DNA from: Casuarina equisetifolia
Lineage: Eukaryota; Streptophyta; Magnoliopsida; Fagales; Casuarinaceae
Reading direction: 5' to 3'
Length of the DNA: 64,000 nt
Assembly (NCBI GenBank): GCA_028551475.1
Contig: CM052354.1
Location: 19,801,258-19,865,257, forward strand
Part shown: piece after piece, positions 26,740 to 38,060 of the stretch
How positions within the stretch are numbered: the first letter of the stretch is position 1
Layout of the letters: every line of letters begins with the position of its first letter
Position numbers and translations under genes: made by a program
Notes under the pieces: generated by a model
Databases searched by the model: none
Told to the model about the DNA's origin: nothing
Seen by the model: the letters and a program-made list of their open reading frames with translations, nothing else

Positions 26740-29700
26740 TCAAATGTAGGAACTAGTTCCCTAACCACCAAACACTATCCTCATAGGGTACAAAATAAAA
26801 TAAAATTGAACATTACAAGGCACAACTTGTCATCAAAGGATTTCAACAACGTCCAAGCATTGATTATACAAAAACTTTTAGTCCTATAGCCAAACCCATT
26901 ATTGCACATACTATAATAGCTTAAGGTTACACACATGAGTGGACTATAAAATAGTTTGATGTTAAAAAATGCCTTACTTCATGGACATTTAGATGAACAA
27001 CTTTATATATAGAAACCACAAGAGTTCCATGACACAACCAAACCTGACTTTGTATGTCTATTAAAAAGATCATTATACGGACTCAAATGAGCACCATATG
27101 CTTGAAATGATCACCTTAGTCAATGTCTACAACAAATTGGATTCAAAATATCAAAGGCTGATTCTTCTTTATTTATGCTACACATATCCAACTATGATGT
27201 TTTCCTTGTTATCTATGCTGATCATATAATCCTAACTAGTAGTCCTTAGGCATAACTCTATCAATTTCTAACTCAACTAGAAAATGAGTTTGACATCAAG
27301 GACTTAGGATGCCAACATTATTTTTTTAAAGTTGAAGCTGAAAATGTCACCGATGACTTATTACTTCACCAAGAAAAATTGGCTTATAAATTCTTCAATG
27401 AACAAAAACGGATGAAGCCTACGGTGTTCCTAAACCATCTACCATAACTCACCCACCGTCCATTCACAATGGTGAACCATACCCCAATACAAGATACTAC
27501 TGCAACAAAGTTGGTTCACTTTAATATCTAGACTTGATATTTCTTATGCAATAAATACAACTTGCCAATACATCCATGCTCCCATAACAACTCACTAGAT
27601 GTTTGTTAAAGCTCATTCTTCACTTCCGTGTCAATATTCCTTGACATGGGATATAACTAACAAAGATAAACACATATACTATCAATGCTTACTCTAATGT
27701 AGGTTGTGTTGGTGATCAAGATAATAAAAAATTCACAGAAGGTTGTTGCATTTTTTGAGGTCCAAATCTAATTTCTTAGAGTTCCAGAAAATAAAAAACT
27801 ATTACCCGATCTAGCACTTAAGTAAAATTCAAATGTCTTTGGATACTACAACTGAAATAATTTGGATTGAAGCTTTGTGTTCGATGAATTTTATATGCAA
27901 GTGAACATGTCGAACAAGTAATATAATGATAAGAAAGATATCATCCCACAAAGATTGGTGATTACTAGACTAACTAATTACCAATGGTGAACAATTCCTA
28001 GAATTTATTTAGCAAACCCAAATTGATAAAGAATAAACTAATCAACTAAATTTAATAAAACTAAATACACAAAATATGTTAGAGCATCCGATTTCACCAT
28101 AACTATGAGGTACTAATGTAGATTATGTATGCTTGCAAGAGGGATAATATCTATGTAATGACGGAACTTCCTAATTTATTTACTATCCTATGTCTAGGTA
28201 TAGCAAACCTACTTAGTTCATTAATTTACTATATCTCTATATGTGAATTGAAACAAACCAAATGCACTAGGATCTATGAACATTTCTAGTTTACACCGAA
28301 AGCCACACAAACAATATGGTATATGTCTATCCATATTTAATTTATGGTTGCATATTACAAGAAGCAACTGCATGCTATTTCCTGTCAGTCTCTAACATGC
28401 AAATCAAGTCATCTAAGTGGTAGCTAATTACCTAAAAGTATTAAACTTCGTAATATGTAACTTCATATAAATAAAATATCTTGCAAAACATAATAATCAT
28501 AAAATTCATACCATCATAATTAGGTTACATCGTAGCTCTAACAAAAATAAACTAAAACATAAAGAAATAATGAGGAAGAATGGTAATAAGAAATAAAGAA
28601 GGCATCTTGAATCCAAGAACAAGAAGTTTGTCACCCTTTTTGTCTTCTCTTCAAGAAAACCTTAAATTCTTGGCCTCTTTCTTGAGTTGTGCTTAATTTC
28701 CTCCTTTTCTTTCTTTTGCCTCTTCTCTTCTCTTAAATAGGGTTTAGGTTTAGACATACTCTTATCCTAGTAGAATTGGGTCTTAGAGATCTAAAACAAT
28801 TGAGTTTTAAACTCTTAATTTAATTAGGTTTTGAACTCCTAATTTAATTAGGCTTTGAACTCCTAATATGATTAGGTTTTCTAATTATTTAGAAAACCCA
28901 ATAACAATAAAATCTAATAACAATCATTCAAAGCCCAAGCCCATCTTGACTCTCTTGATCTTGATATTACGATTTTGCCACACAATAAGCATCAGGCTTT
29001 TCATGTTTATCTCTTTTCTCCTTACCTTCTTGTTCTACATAAACAAGATAAATTTAGGTAAATAAAAAGGAGTTCAAATGTTTTCTTACAATTATTAAAG
29101 TTATTTATTGCGTAAAATAGGTAAAATAACTCTATAAAAATAGAGTTATCACCTTGCTACAAGATTTATACATGATTTGACAATCTCTGTGAATTATACC
29201 TATAAACAAATTTAATCTTTTATGCATGAATGAAACATGTCGAGATAGACTTTTATTTCATCCAAAAGTGCGTTAAGAATAGAAAACTATCAATCCATTT
29301 AATCTCATATGTTGATCAAACTACAGACTTTCTCACCTTAGGTTTTTCCTGTGCTTGATTCAAAACTCTTAAGAACAAGCTAACTATTTGCAAAGATCCA
29401 TTAGCTTGTGAGAGGATATTAAAATCCAATGTCTCGGCTGCTTGCCACGTTAGCAAGATTGCCACATAAGTAGCACCATTCAAAGCCACATCATCACAAG
29501 CAAGATACACAAGCCTTACAATCCACATCAGCATTGCAATGGCCAAGACTTGCACGTGCAACATATGCGTGTTGCCTCCGACCTCTGACCTAACACCTGC
29601 CTCAAATACTTTCTTGGATTCTCCTCACAACAATTATTAACAGTTTATAGAAGATTCCCGATATAGTATTTCTAGCAAGGCCAGAAAACCTCAGCAATTT

Positions 29701-29946
29701 GATTTGAAAACCTCATCGATTCGGTCTTCTTTAATTTTGGCTTAAATTCAAAATGTTCGGAAGTTTTCCTTTATCAAGATATTCGCTGTAAATTCACTGG
29801 TGATCACAATCAATACTGATTGCTATGAATACCATTTATTTCCTTACGAATTAGGTTTAATTTTCCTATAAAAATGTAAACCTAATACTCTCAAGACTAA
29901 TCTAATACAGTACTCTCTCATACTATTTCTATTTTGCTTTTCTAAT
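26740..29946 (+). mobile_element. copia-B copy 3: RT, RNase H and 3' LTR, with a nested solo LTR
   Basis: This is the longest copy. RT relics occur on the plus strand at about 26780-27400: an FDVKNALLHGHLDEQLY-like block near 26960, a SLYGLK block near 27070, a decayed YVDD counterpart (YADH) near 27215, and FDIKDLG near 27290. The sequence then runs without a break into the part shared with copies 1 and 2 (GSLQYLDL-like near 27515, ISYAINT, CQY-HAP). RNase H is interrupted at 27878-29151 by a solo LTR. The purine tract and the copy's own LTR follow at about 29404-29946. All frames are broken. Confidence 0.78.
27878..29151. mobile_element. solo LTR, 1274 bp, nested in copia-B
   Basis: Begins TGTTCGATGAATTTT and ends with a palindromic AACTCTATAAAAATAGAGTT followed by ATCA, so it has TG...CA ends. 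Target copies CTTTG (27873-27877) and CCTTG (29152-29156) flank it. Copy 2 of copia-B at 11781 shows the uninterrupted CCTTG site. There is no internal region, primer site or coding domain, so it is best read as a solo LTR of a larger element, with a non-autonomous element as the alternative. The family was not identified. Confidence 0.85.
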
Positions 29947-31402
29947 GCTATTAAGCGCTGTTGCAATTGATCTATGAAAACCAATATTTTTGTGAATTCC
30001 AATCTCTAACTCTGGTGACTTGGCAAGAGATGGTGATTGTAGACTTGGTCAAAACAAAGACAATGAGTAGTTGGGTTGATAATAATCATAAGGAAAAGAA
30101 TTGCAGTTATATGACTCTCATGTTGACAAAGAAAGAGAAGCACATATTTGTTCCGTTCTTATGGTCCTGCAGATATTTGTAAGAGAAGTCAGCCTTTGCG
30201 GAGAAAAAAGAGGCCAATGTTGAGTGATCAAACAAATAAAACAAGCAATGTTCCTAACTACCGCAAAGTTCTTCAAGTAAATCAGTGTGAAAAGTAAAAG
30301 CCGTTGTCATACTTTTGAAGTAAAGCATCAAGATTTGGGCTAGCTTTTGCCTCTGATTTCTCTTCTTTATAAAAAAGGTTATGACATTAAAAAGTTACAA
30401 CAAAATTGTAATGACAATGAGTTAAAGAACAAATTGGTGGTGGGAATCTGATAGTAGATATTTTCATTGTATTTGTTACATAGGGTGAGGCTGTAAAATG
30501 AAAGGCATATTAAAGACCTTTTGTACAACCTTACCTAATTGATACAAGAATAAAGAATTATCGGTTCTAATATTTCGAACCGAGTAAAGAATTACCAGTT
30601 GTTGGTGGTGTAAACTACACACACTCTGCATTTTCCAATTTGCCTAACTAAAGAGAACGTGCATTAGCCACTACCTCTTAATTCAATTATAATACAATCA
30701 AATTTGGTAGTTCTGTTACTTTTATTCCTAATTGATTCACGTTTAGGTATGATGAGATTGTAAGTTTGAGTTATTTTCCTTTTAAAGGAAACTTGATCCT
30801 TGTAGAACCTTGTATTTTGCATTGCTTTAAGGAAGCTTTTCTTCTGATATGGCGCTTTCTTAGGAGTGGTTTTAAAATCGAGGTAAGGGAATTTGTAGAC
30901 TTGATAAGGCAAAATATGATCATGGAAAAACATGCATAGAAATTTATTAGGTTTATCTTGTTTTTCATCTTATCTGTTCTTTGGGAATTCAATTATTAGA
31001 AATTTGACAAATTCATTGGATTTATTGATTCACTTGAATCACAAATAATACACAAATATTAAGATAAAGAATAAGGCACTTATTACACTAACACTCCTAA
31101 TCTTTATATTTATTTAAATGGAATCTAAATAGCTATACAGGCTTAATAGGGATAGTTACAAGCTAAAGTATATTGTTATGGATTTTTCTGCATTCAAAAG
31201 GCAAGCCGGACCATTTGGACCATTTGGTAAAAGTGACTTGACCAGGCAGCAGGAGGAAAGGGTAAGTGGGTAACACCATCTTCGACAACATGTGGCCAAA
31301 AGAAAGTATTGTATACACGTATTCCGTGAACCTGTACTAATTACCTCTATGCAGTAATCAGTTGCCTTTTTTGCCCAAGCGAGATAAGCCACTATAAAAT
31401 CA
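29947..31402 (+). repeat. RLK-4 upstream region (type B)
   Basis: Closely similar to 7269-8691 upstream of RLK-2, and in its gene-proximal part to 780-1247 upstream of RLK-0. It presumably holds the RLK-4 promoter. Confidence 0.6.
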
Positions 31403-34400
31403 ATGGAAGTCTTTCCCTATCTTTTCGTGTGCTCTTTCTTATTCTCCCTTTTAAGAACCTCGGTTACCCTAGAGACTCTTACCCCGAATCAATCTATCAG
31501 AGATGGACAGACTTTGATTTCGCCTGGTCGGACATTTGAATTGGGATTCTTCAGCCCAGGTGGTTCCCAACACCGATACGTGGGAATGTGGTACACGATA
31601 TCTTCGAAGACAGTTGTTTGGGTAGCCAACAGAGACACTCCACTTAACGATGACTCGGGAGTTTTAAAGGTCAATGATGATGGAGTTCTTGTGCTTCTTA
31701 GCGGCACGAATAGTACTGTTTGGTGTACTAATACCTCAAGAAATGCTGAAAGTCCAGTTGCAAAGCTCCTGGACACGGGAAACCTTGTTGTCAGAGATGG
31801 GAAAATTGATGACCAGGAGAGCTGTATCTGGCAGAGTTTTGATCATCCTTGTGACACATTCCTACCAGAAATGAAGATTGGTCGAAATTTAGTAACTGGA
31901 CTGGACAGGGTCATTTCATCTTGGAAGACGACGGAAGATCCTGCTCAAGGTCAGTTTTCATATCGGTTAGATGTTCGTGGACTTCCTCAAATGGTTCTTA
32001 TGAGGGGAGATTCAATAATAGCTAGAGAAGGGTCATGGAATGGCCTTAGTTTCACGGGATATCCTCAGTTTAGACTGAATCTACTATTTGAGTACCAATT
32101 CGTGTTTAATGAGGACGAGATCTATCTCAAGTACAAGCTCCTAAACCACTCAATTTTTACAAGAGCTCTAATTAACCCATCAGGCATTGCCCAGAGATTA
32201 TTTTGGGTGGATAGGGCACACAGCTGGCAGGTTTTCTTTACAGGCCCGTCGGATCAGTGCGAAAACTACGCCTTCTGTGGGGCATATGCTAGGTGCGATA
32301 TTGGTGGCTCTTCCGTATGTGCATGCTTGCAAGGATTCTTACCCAAGTATCCAAAACACTGGGATTCATCAGATTGGTCAGATGGTTGCGTTCGAAGGAC
32401 TCCTCTGGAATGCAATAATTCGAATGGATTCCAGAAACGCACGGGGTTGAAATTGCCTGATACATCTTCTTCCTGGTTTAACAAGACCATGAGCCTCGAG
32501 GAATGCAAGGGATTGTGTTTGAAGAACTGCTCATGCACAGCATACTCAGTTTTAGATATCAGAGGGGTAGGAAGCGGCTGTGTGCTTTGGTACGGTAGCC
32601 TAATTGATATAAGACAAGTCACATCGGGTGGACAAGAGCTCTATGTAAGGATGGCATCTTCAGAACTAGGTACAATTTCACTTTTATTGTTTCCCTTTGG
32701 ATTATGTTGAACTTTCTTCCTTATATTTCGAATAAGGGGATATATCGCCGACTACATCCGTTGGCTTTTAGCACTCAACGTACATCTACTACATGTTTGT
32801 TCAAACTTTTTCCTTTCTGCTTTCTGTGGTGAAGTGGGAGGAGACCGCCGTGAAAAATATGAAAGGATGACCGTGGTGGTGTTGACCCAGATGATTCATC
32901 AATTCATTTTTACTCATTTTCCCTTCTTGACTGTGGGCAATCGCTTTCTTTAGTTATCCTTGGCAAAATGCATGTTTAATATGATGGATTGCTCTCAAAG
33001 TCATCTGACTCTGTTTGATCTTTCAGATAATCTTGAGAAAAAGAGGCATTCAAGCAAGAAGAAACAAGTAGGAATCATAGTCGGCTCCACATTACTAGTA
33101 GTAGGAATGACAGCAGTCGGAGTGATCTCATATAAATGGAGGAGGAAATTCAGTTACCAAGGTGGATTTTAAGAAATGGCCACTGATTAAAATTGATTGA
33201 TGATGGTATATTTATAGTTAAGAAATTTAAATAAGCGGATCCTTCCAAGAGAACAGATTCAAGGATAGGTAATTTGCTTTTCATAGACAGAACTATCCCA
33301 GTTTTTTAAGCCCCGTGGATGTCTTCCATTTCAGGAATGGCAGAAAGAAGTGTGAGGAGGGATTCCGAGGCAGAGATGGAGTTACCAGTATTTGATCTTA
33401 CAGCCATAACTAGTGCCACAGACAATTTTTCAAATGACAACAAACTGGGAGAAGGTGGCTTTGGACCAGTGTACAAGGCAAATAGCAACTTAAACCATTT
33501 GAGCAGTATATTTGTTTCCAAAATTAACTGACTCTTTAAATTTCAGGGTACATTGCCAGAAGGGCGAGTGATTGCTGTGAAGAGGCTTTCAAGGAATTCT
33601 GGACAGGGACCCAATGAGTTCAAAAATGAAGTAATTTTGATTGCCAAACTTCAACATCGTAATCTTGTGAAGCTTCTCGGCTGCTGCATACAAGGAAACG
33701 AGAACATGCTAATCTATGAATACATGCCAAACAGAAGCTTGGACTCCTTTATTTTTGGTCAGAATCTTGATTTTCACTTAATACAATATATTCTTGTTTA
33801 CTCTTATCCTATTCCCTCAGCAAAACTGTCCACTGAGAAATTAGTAAATTGCTTACTAACATGAATGTGAAATTGGACAGATCAAACAAAAGGTAGAGTA
33901 TTAGATTGGCATAAGCGCATGAATATTATTCGAGGTATTGCTAAAGGACTTCTTTATCTTCATGAAGACTCAAGATTAAGGATTATTCATAGAGATCTCA
34001 AAGGTAGCAATATTCTATTAGATAAGAATATGGATTCAAAGATTTCAGACTTTGGTTTAGCAAGATCATTTGCAGGAGATCAAGTGGACTTAAGGACTCA
34101 TAAGATTGTTGGGACATAGTACGTATACTTAAACTTTTATATAGGTTGGTTGTTTAGTCATTTTTTTAATTTTTTTTGTTATGATATTTTGCAGTAGGTA
34201 TATGTTTCTAGAATATGCGATGCATGGATATTACTCAATAAAATCACATGTATTTAGTTTTGGTGTTCTAATATTGGAAATAGTAAGTGGAAAGAAGAAT
34301 AGGGGATTTTCTTCTCCAGGCGACCACCATAATCTTCTTGGACATGTAAGCTTAAATGGGGGCATCCTGCTAATTTTATTTTTTGTAGGAAAGGTCTTAT

Positions 34401-34826
34401 GAACAATATAGTTTCTGATTTACAAGATCAAATAAAAATGCTGTTATTCTAATGCTCTTTTAAGAGTCGTGGGCAAATTTGAAGGCACTCTCAATTTATT
34501 ATTATTATTATTTGTTCCATTTCTTACAGGCATGGAAGCTATGGATTGAAGACAGGGGAATGGAACTGATCGACGAATCGGGAGGTGACTTGTGTGAAAC
34601 TGATGTAATACGAACCCTTCATGTGGGTCTGTTATGTGTCCAACAAAGACCGGAAGATAGACCAGACATGTCGTCTGTGGTTCAAATGTTGGGCAGTAAG
34701 AGTTTGTTACCCAAACCACGGCAGCCGGGTTTCTTCACAGATACATCTGAAGCGGATTCTTCGTCTAGTAAGCCTGCAACTTGTTCCGCAAATGAAGTCA
34801 GCATTACATCGCTTGAAGGACGGTAA
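31403..34826 (+). CDS. RLK-4: G-type lectin S-receptor-like kinase, probable pseudokinase
   Basis: Exons 31403-32669, 33027-33161, 33335-33477, 33547-33757, 33881-34118, 34195-34345 and 34530-34826 join into 2442 bp, 813 aa, with no stop. Exon sizes equal RLK-3. Ectodomain and membrane helix ([19 protein letters not shown]) are intact. The glycine loop, catalytic Lys, HRDLKGSN and DFG are kept. In exon 6, however, the P+1/APE segment GYMSPEY has become RYMFLEY, and the conserved Asp of SDVFSFG is His. These changes usually cost kinase activity or stability. Intron 3 starts GC, not GT (33478-33479, in AAG|GCAAAT). Read-through there would stop within 20 residues and truncate the receptor before the kinase. 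It may act as a kinase-dead receptor or be an early pseudogene; expression data would decide. Confidence 0.85.
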
Positions 34827-35648
34827 CTAATGTCACTTGAGGGCAAAAGCAGAGAGTTTTTTTTTTTGGCCGATTTTTGTGATAAAAGCAGATTTAACTG
34901 AACGAAGAGGAAGGGTCAGTAAAAAAATTAAAAAAAGATCATAGAAAAGCAGAGATTATAAGTAGCAAGAATGACCCCTTTTAAATTATTTTATCTTGGC
35001 ATGATAGATCAATAAACCAGAAAAAGAAAGGAATATGTGTTATTAGGAATAATCGGGATTGGTTGTAATAGCATGATAGAAATCATTGTTAATGGAGACA
35101 TTTGTATTTCAAAGTAATAGTGATAGTGAGCAGGAAAAGGGCCTGAGCTTCGTCGCCCAAACGATCCAGTCAATCTTCTTTGGACAGGCAAGAATGAAGC
35201 ATGTATTGCGAGTACTTACTATGCTGAGTGAACTTCTTGTTCTAAGCATCTCCTTTAATGAGATGCTGTCTTAAAGTGTTGCGATTGGTTATACGATGCC
35301 TACGTTATTTTACTTTCCTAAACAACAGTTAATGGCCAAATTGGAGTTAGAATTATTGAATGATTTCTTTTACTCTAGGAGAGAAATGCCTTTGTTCCGC
35401 ATGCGACGTAGACATGTTACTTTCCTCCTTTACTTCTAGTGACAGACTCTTTTGTCGACACAAACTGTTTTGCCTGAAATGTGGAAAGCTACTTGTTTTG
35501 CCTGAAATGGCATAGTATAACTATCTAGCCTGTGGGAATGCGATTGTTAGTCCATGGTTGAAGATCTGAGGTGCTTCCATGGGGAAGAATTTATGTCTAT
35601 AGAAACCTTCCTGAGAAAACCACCCTCTGTAGGCTGAGGCGGTGCTGT

Positions 35649-36003
35649 TGTTGAAACTAACACATAATGGGGGTCACGGGTTGGTTAAAGAGGAGGCAAT
35701 CAGCAAGCGTGAAGTGTCCTGCTTTTTCTTTTGGGGCAAAGCAGTGGGAGCCTTTTGCGTGTTGTTTTCTGTATCGCTGTTTCACTCTTTTGCGTGTTGT
35801 CTTTGCTTTAGGTTTTTACTTTAGTGCAGCACAGTTGCTTGTTGTTTTTGCTGTTTGAAACTGTCTTGGTCGTTCAGTAGGAAAACACTTCTACAACTTG
35901 TATTCCTCTCTTGAAACTAAAAAGAATCGAGTGTTCAGCAAGCCTTTTCTTGTTTCGGACTGTCAAAACTTCCACTGCAATATTGCCCGTTAAAAATCTT
36001 ACA
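35649..36003. mobile_element. solo LTR, 355 bp
   Basis: Begins TGTTGAAACTAACA and ends AATCTTACA, with TG...CA ends and an exact 5-bp duplication GCTGT on both sides (35644-35648 and 36004-36008). D copy 1 near 18230 carries a single GCTGT at the same place. Its TGTTGAAAC start and size suggest a copia-type LTR; the family is not assigned. Confidence 0.9.
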
Positions 36004-37594
36004 GCTGTCTCACTGCTCAACATCAGCAACAAAGCAAGCATGGTCCGTCTGAAGTTTTAGAGATTTCTGCTTACATAATAGACCCTTATGGATTGATCGC
36101 AAGACTTCAGTTGGTTTGTATGAGTCCACTCATAAATCAGAAAGCTCGAATGCTACGTCCCTTTCATACAGTGTCCATGCTTGGAAGAAATTGGATCGTC
36201 TTGTAAGAAGTTAGGGAGAGAATAGCATACATTGAAACTATAAGAGATTGGCTGAGAGCAGCACCTCGTAGGTGGAAGTAATAGTATGAATCTCCTCCTT
36301 CCCCTTCCTTAGGTCTTAAACCGGCTAGCAACAACGTTAAAAATAAACAAAGAATATATTACTTGATAATACCGACATGGCTGAGAAGGTTAAGATTGTG
36401 GTCTGGATAATGAATGCTCTGTTTCTTTTGCCACTATCTCTACTTCTCAAACGCCATAGTTAAATATGTCGGATTTTAAATAAGAAGAGTCCACGAGTTG
36501 CGTACTCTGAAGACATGTAACAGCTCTTAACTTATAGGACAGGGAAGATAAAATGAAATGCAAGGTCCACAAAACCATTCCAGGTTCCCTTATGCATCTT
36601 TGTCCAATTTATCTTCCGAAGTTGTAGGTTTGAGGCTTAAGGTAAGCTTCGTAGAATCATCGTCGTTATACAAACCCTTGGTGAGTTTGATTGCTTTCAA
36701 TTAGTCTTTGCAGTTCATCACCAAGTTTCTTTGGGCTTTAGCGCATGTCTCGAGTTTAAGGTATAGGAGTAGGTTGTCCTCCAAACTAGCCTAAAATGAG
36801 AAAACGCTTACATTTCCTTTGATATTGCCCTAGCTTCTACGTTACCATGATTTCTTTCAAATTTGGTCGTCCATGTAATACATTTCTTCTAAGTTTAGTC
36901 AATATAACTGTTCTTACCATCCACCTTAAACGCCGGTTTAGAAGGAAATTTTACTCTCACACACACAAGCTAATTTTTCTTCTTCTTTTTTATATTTTAT
37001 CTAATGTAAGATTCCTTTTAATAATCTCTATTGTCTGACATTGGGTTCATACACCAAATCTTAACCTGTTTTTCATTGGGTTCACCCCAAGGTGACCTAG
37101 TAATCCACACACATTAGGTCCTGACCCCTTTTTTATTTTACCTGTACAGTATCTTCCAGGTTCCCATACCACTTGTAGTGTGTTTGGACCTCCACCTTCC
37201 TTAAAATTCGGTTCACAAGGAAGTCCTATCATCGTACTTGTAAGTCTTTTTTTTTTTTCCTTTTTTTCTACCCTCGTGGGACACTTCTCGGCAAGAGCAT
37301 TCAGGTAAATTTCAGAATTCATGAACTTTGAAATTCGGAATTTTAACGCCGAGGAAATTTGGCTGCCGCAGGACTTTACGACTAGCACTTTGCAGCAAAT
37401 GGACAGTCATACCCCTGAAGAGCTTCTATTCTATTACAATTTCACAATTATAACCCTTCTGACGGTTTCCTACGAAGCCAACAAGCAATTTCTCTGTGGG
37501 CCAGCGCTGAGCTTCATGATCTGGAACTTAGTTGGCTTCCCTAACCTCCCTTCTGGGAACTCTCAACCCTCTCCCACCCTTACTCGTCAATGCC

Positions 37595-37603
37595 TATATA
37601 AAT
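37595..37603 (+). promoter_or_regulatory. TATA box of the EF-hand gene
   Basis: TATATAAAT lies about 120 bp upstream of the ATG. The same box is kept in the orphan promoter at 19809-19817. Confidence 0.7.
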
Positions 37604-37641
37604 CGCCGGTATACACCAAACCCTTCCATCTCAAACCCGAA

Positions 37642-37643
<2 letters not shown>

Positions 37644-37710
<67 letters not shown>
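37644..37710 (+). repeat. (CT)n microsatellite in the 5' leader
   Basis: About 33 CT units end 12 bases before the ATG at 37722. It most likely lies in the 5' UTR. Pyrimidine repeats in leaders are common in plants, and this one should vary in length between alleles. Confidence 0.9.
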
Positions 37711-37711
<1 letters not shown>

Positions 37712-37721
37712 ACTCTGTGCG

Positions 37722-38060
37722 ATGGCATCCCAAAACCCACAATCCCAGTTCCAAGATTTCTTGCCCGTAATGGCTGAGAAGCTGGGTGGCGACGGTCTGA
37801 TAGACGAGTTGTGCGGGGGGTTCAGTTTGTTGGTGGACGGTGATAAGGGGGTCATCACTTTTGACAGCCTCAAGAGGAACGCTGCTCTGCTCGGCCTGCA
37901 AGATCTGAGCGATGAGGATTTACGGTGCATGTTAAGGGACGGTGATTTCGACGGCGACGGGGCCCTCAATCAGATGGAGTTCTGCGTCTTGATGTTCAGA
38001 TTGAGCCCCGAACTGATGGAAGAGTCATACTCGTGTTTAGAGGAGGCCCTTCAACGATAG
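37722..38060 (+). CDS. PBP1/KIC-type single EF-hand calcium-binding protein
   Basis: Intronless, 112 aa. The motif FHDFLP-like FQDFLPVMAEKLGG starts the conserved part, followed by GVITFDSLKRNAALLGL and one canonical EF-hand loop at residues 75-86 (D75, D77, D79, E86 in DFDGDGALNQME), then FCVLMFRLSPELM. This pattern matches Arabidopsis PINOID-binding protein 1 and KIC, small Ca2+ sensors that bind, respectively, the auxin-related kinase PINOID and the kinesin-like KCBP. The protein is somewhat shorter than those relatives at both ends. There is no signal peptide; it should be cytosolic or nuclear. Its upstream region has been duplicated with the RLK array. PBP1 and KIC cannot be told apart by eye, so no symbol is given. 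Confidence 0.9.
   Translation: MASQNPQSQFQDFLPVMAEKLGGDGLIDELCGGFSLLVDGDKGVITFDSLKRNAALLGLQDLSDEDLRCMLRDGDFDGDGALNQMEFCVLMFRLSPELMEESYSCLEEALQR

Larger units (their letters stand above)
34827..37640 (+). repeat. D block copy 3, upstream region of the EF-hand gene
   Basis: The parental-looking copy of D. It begins right after RLK-4 and ends at the leader of the EF-hand gene, so it holds the 3' flank of one gene and the promoter of the other. It contains a solo LTR at 35649-36003. No other gene was seen. Confidence 0.7.

Noticed and set aside
37644..37710. Serine-leucine repeat protein encoded across the CT repeat
   Set aside because: The frames through the microsatellite are repeat translation. 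The EF-hand frame starting at 37722 is the real gene.
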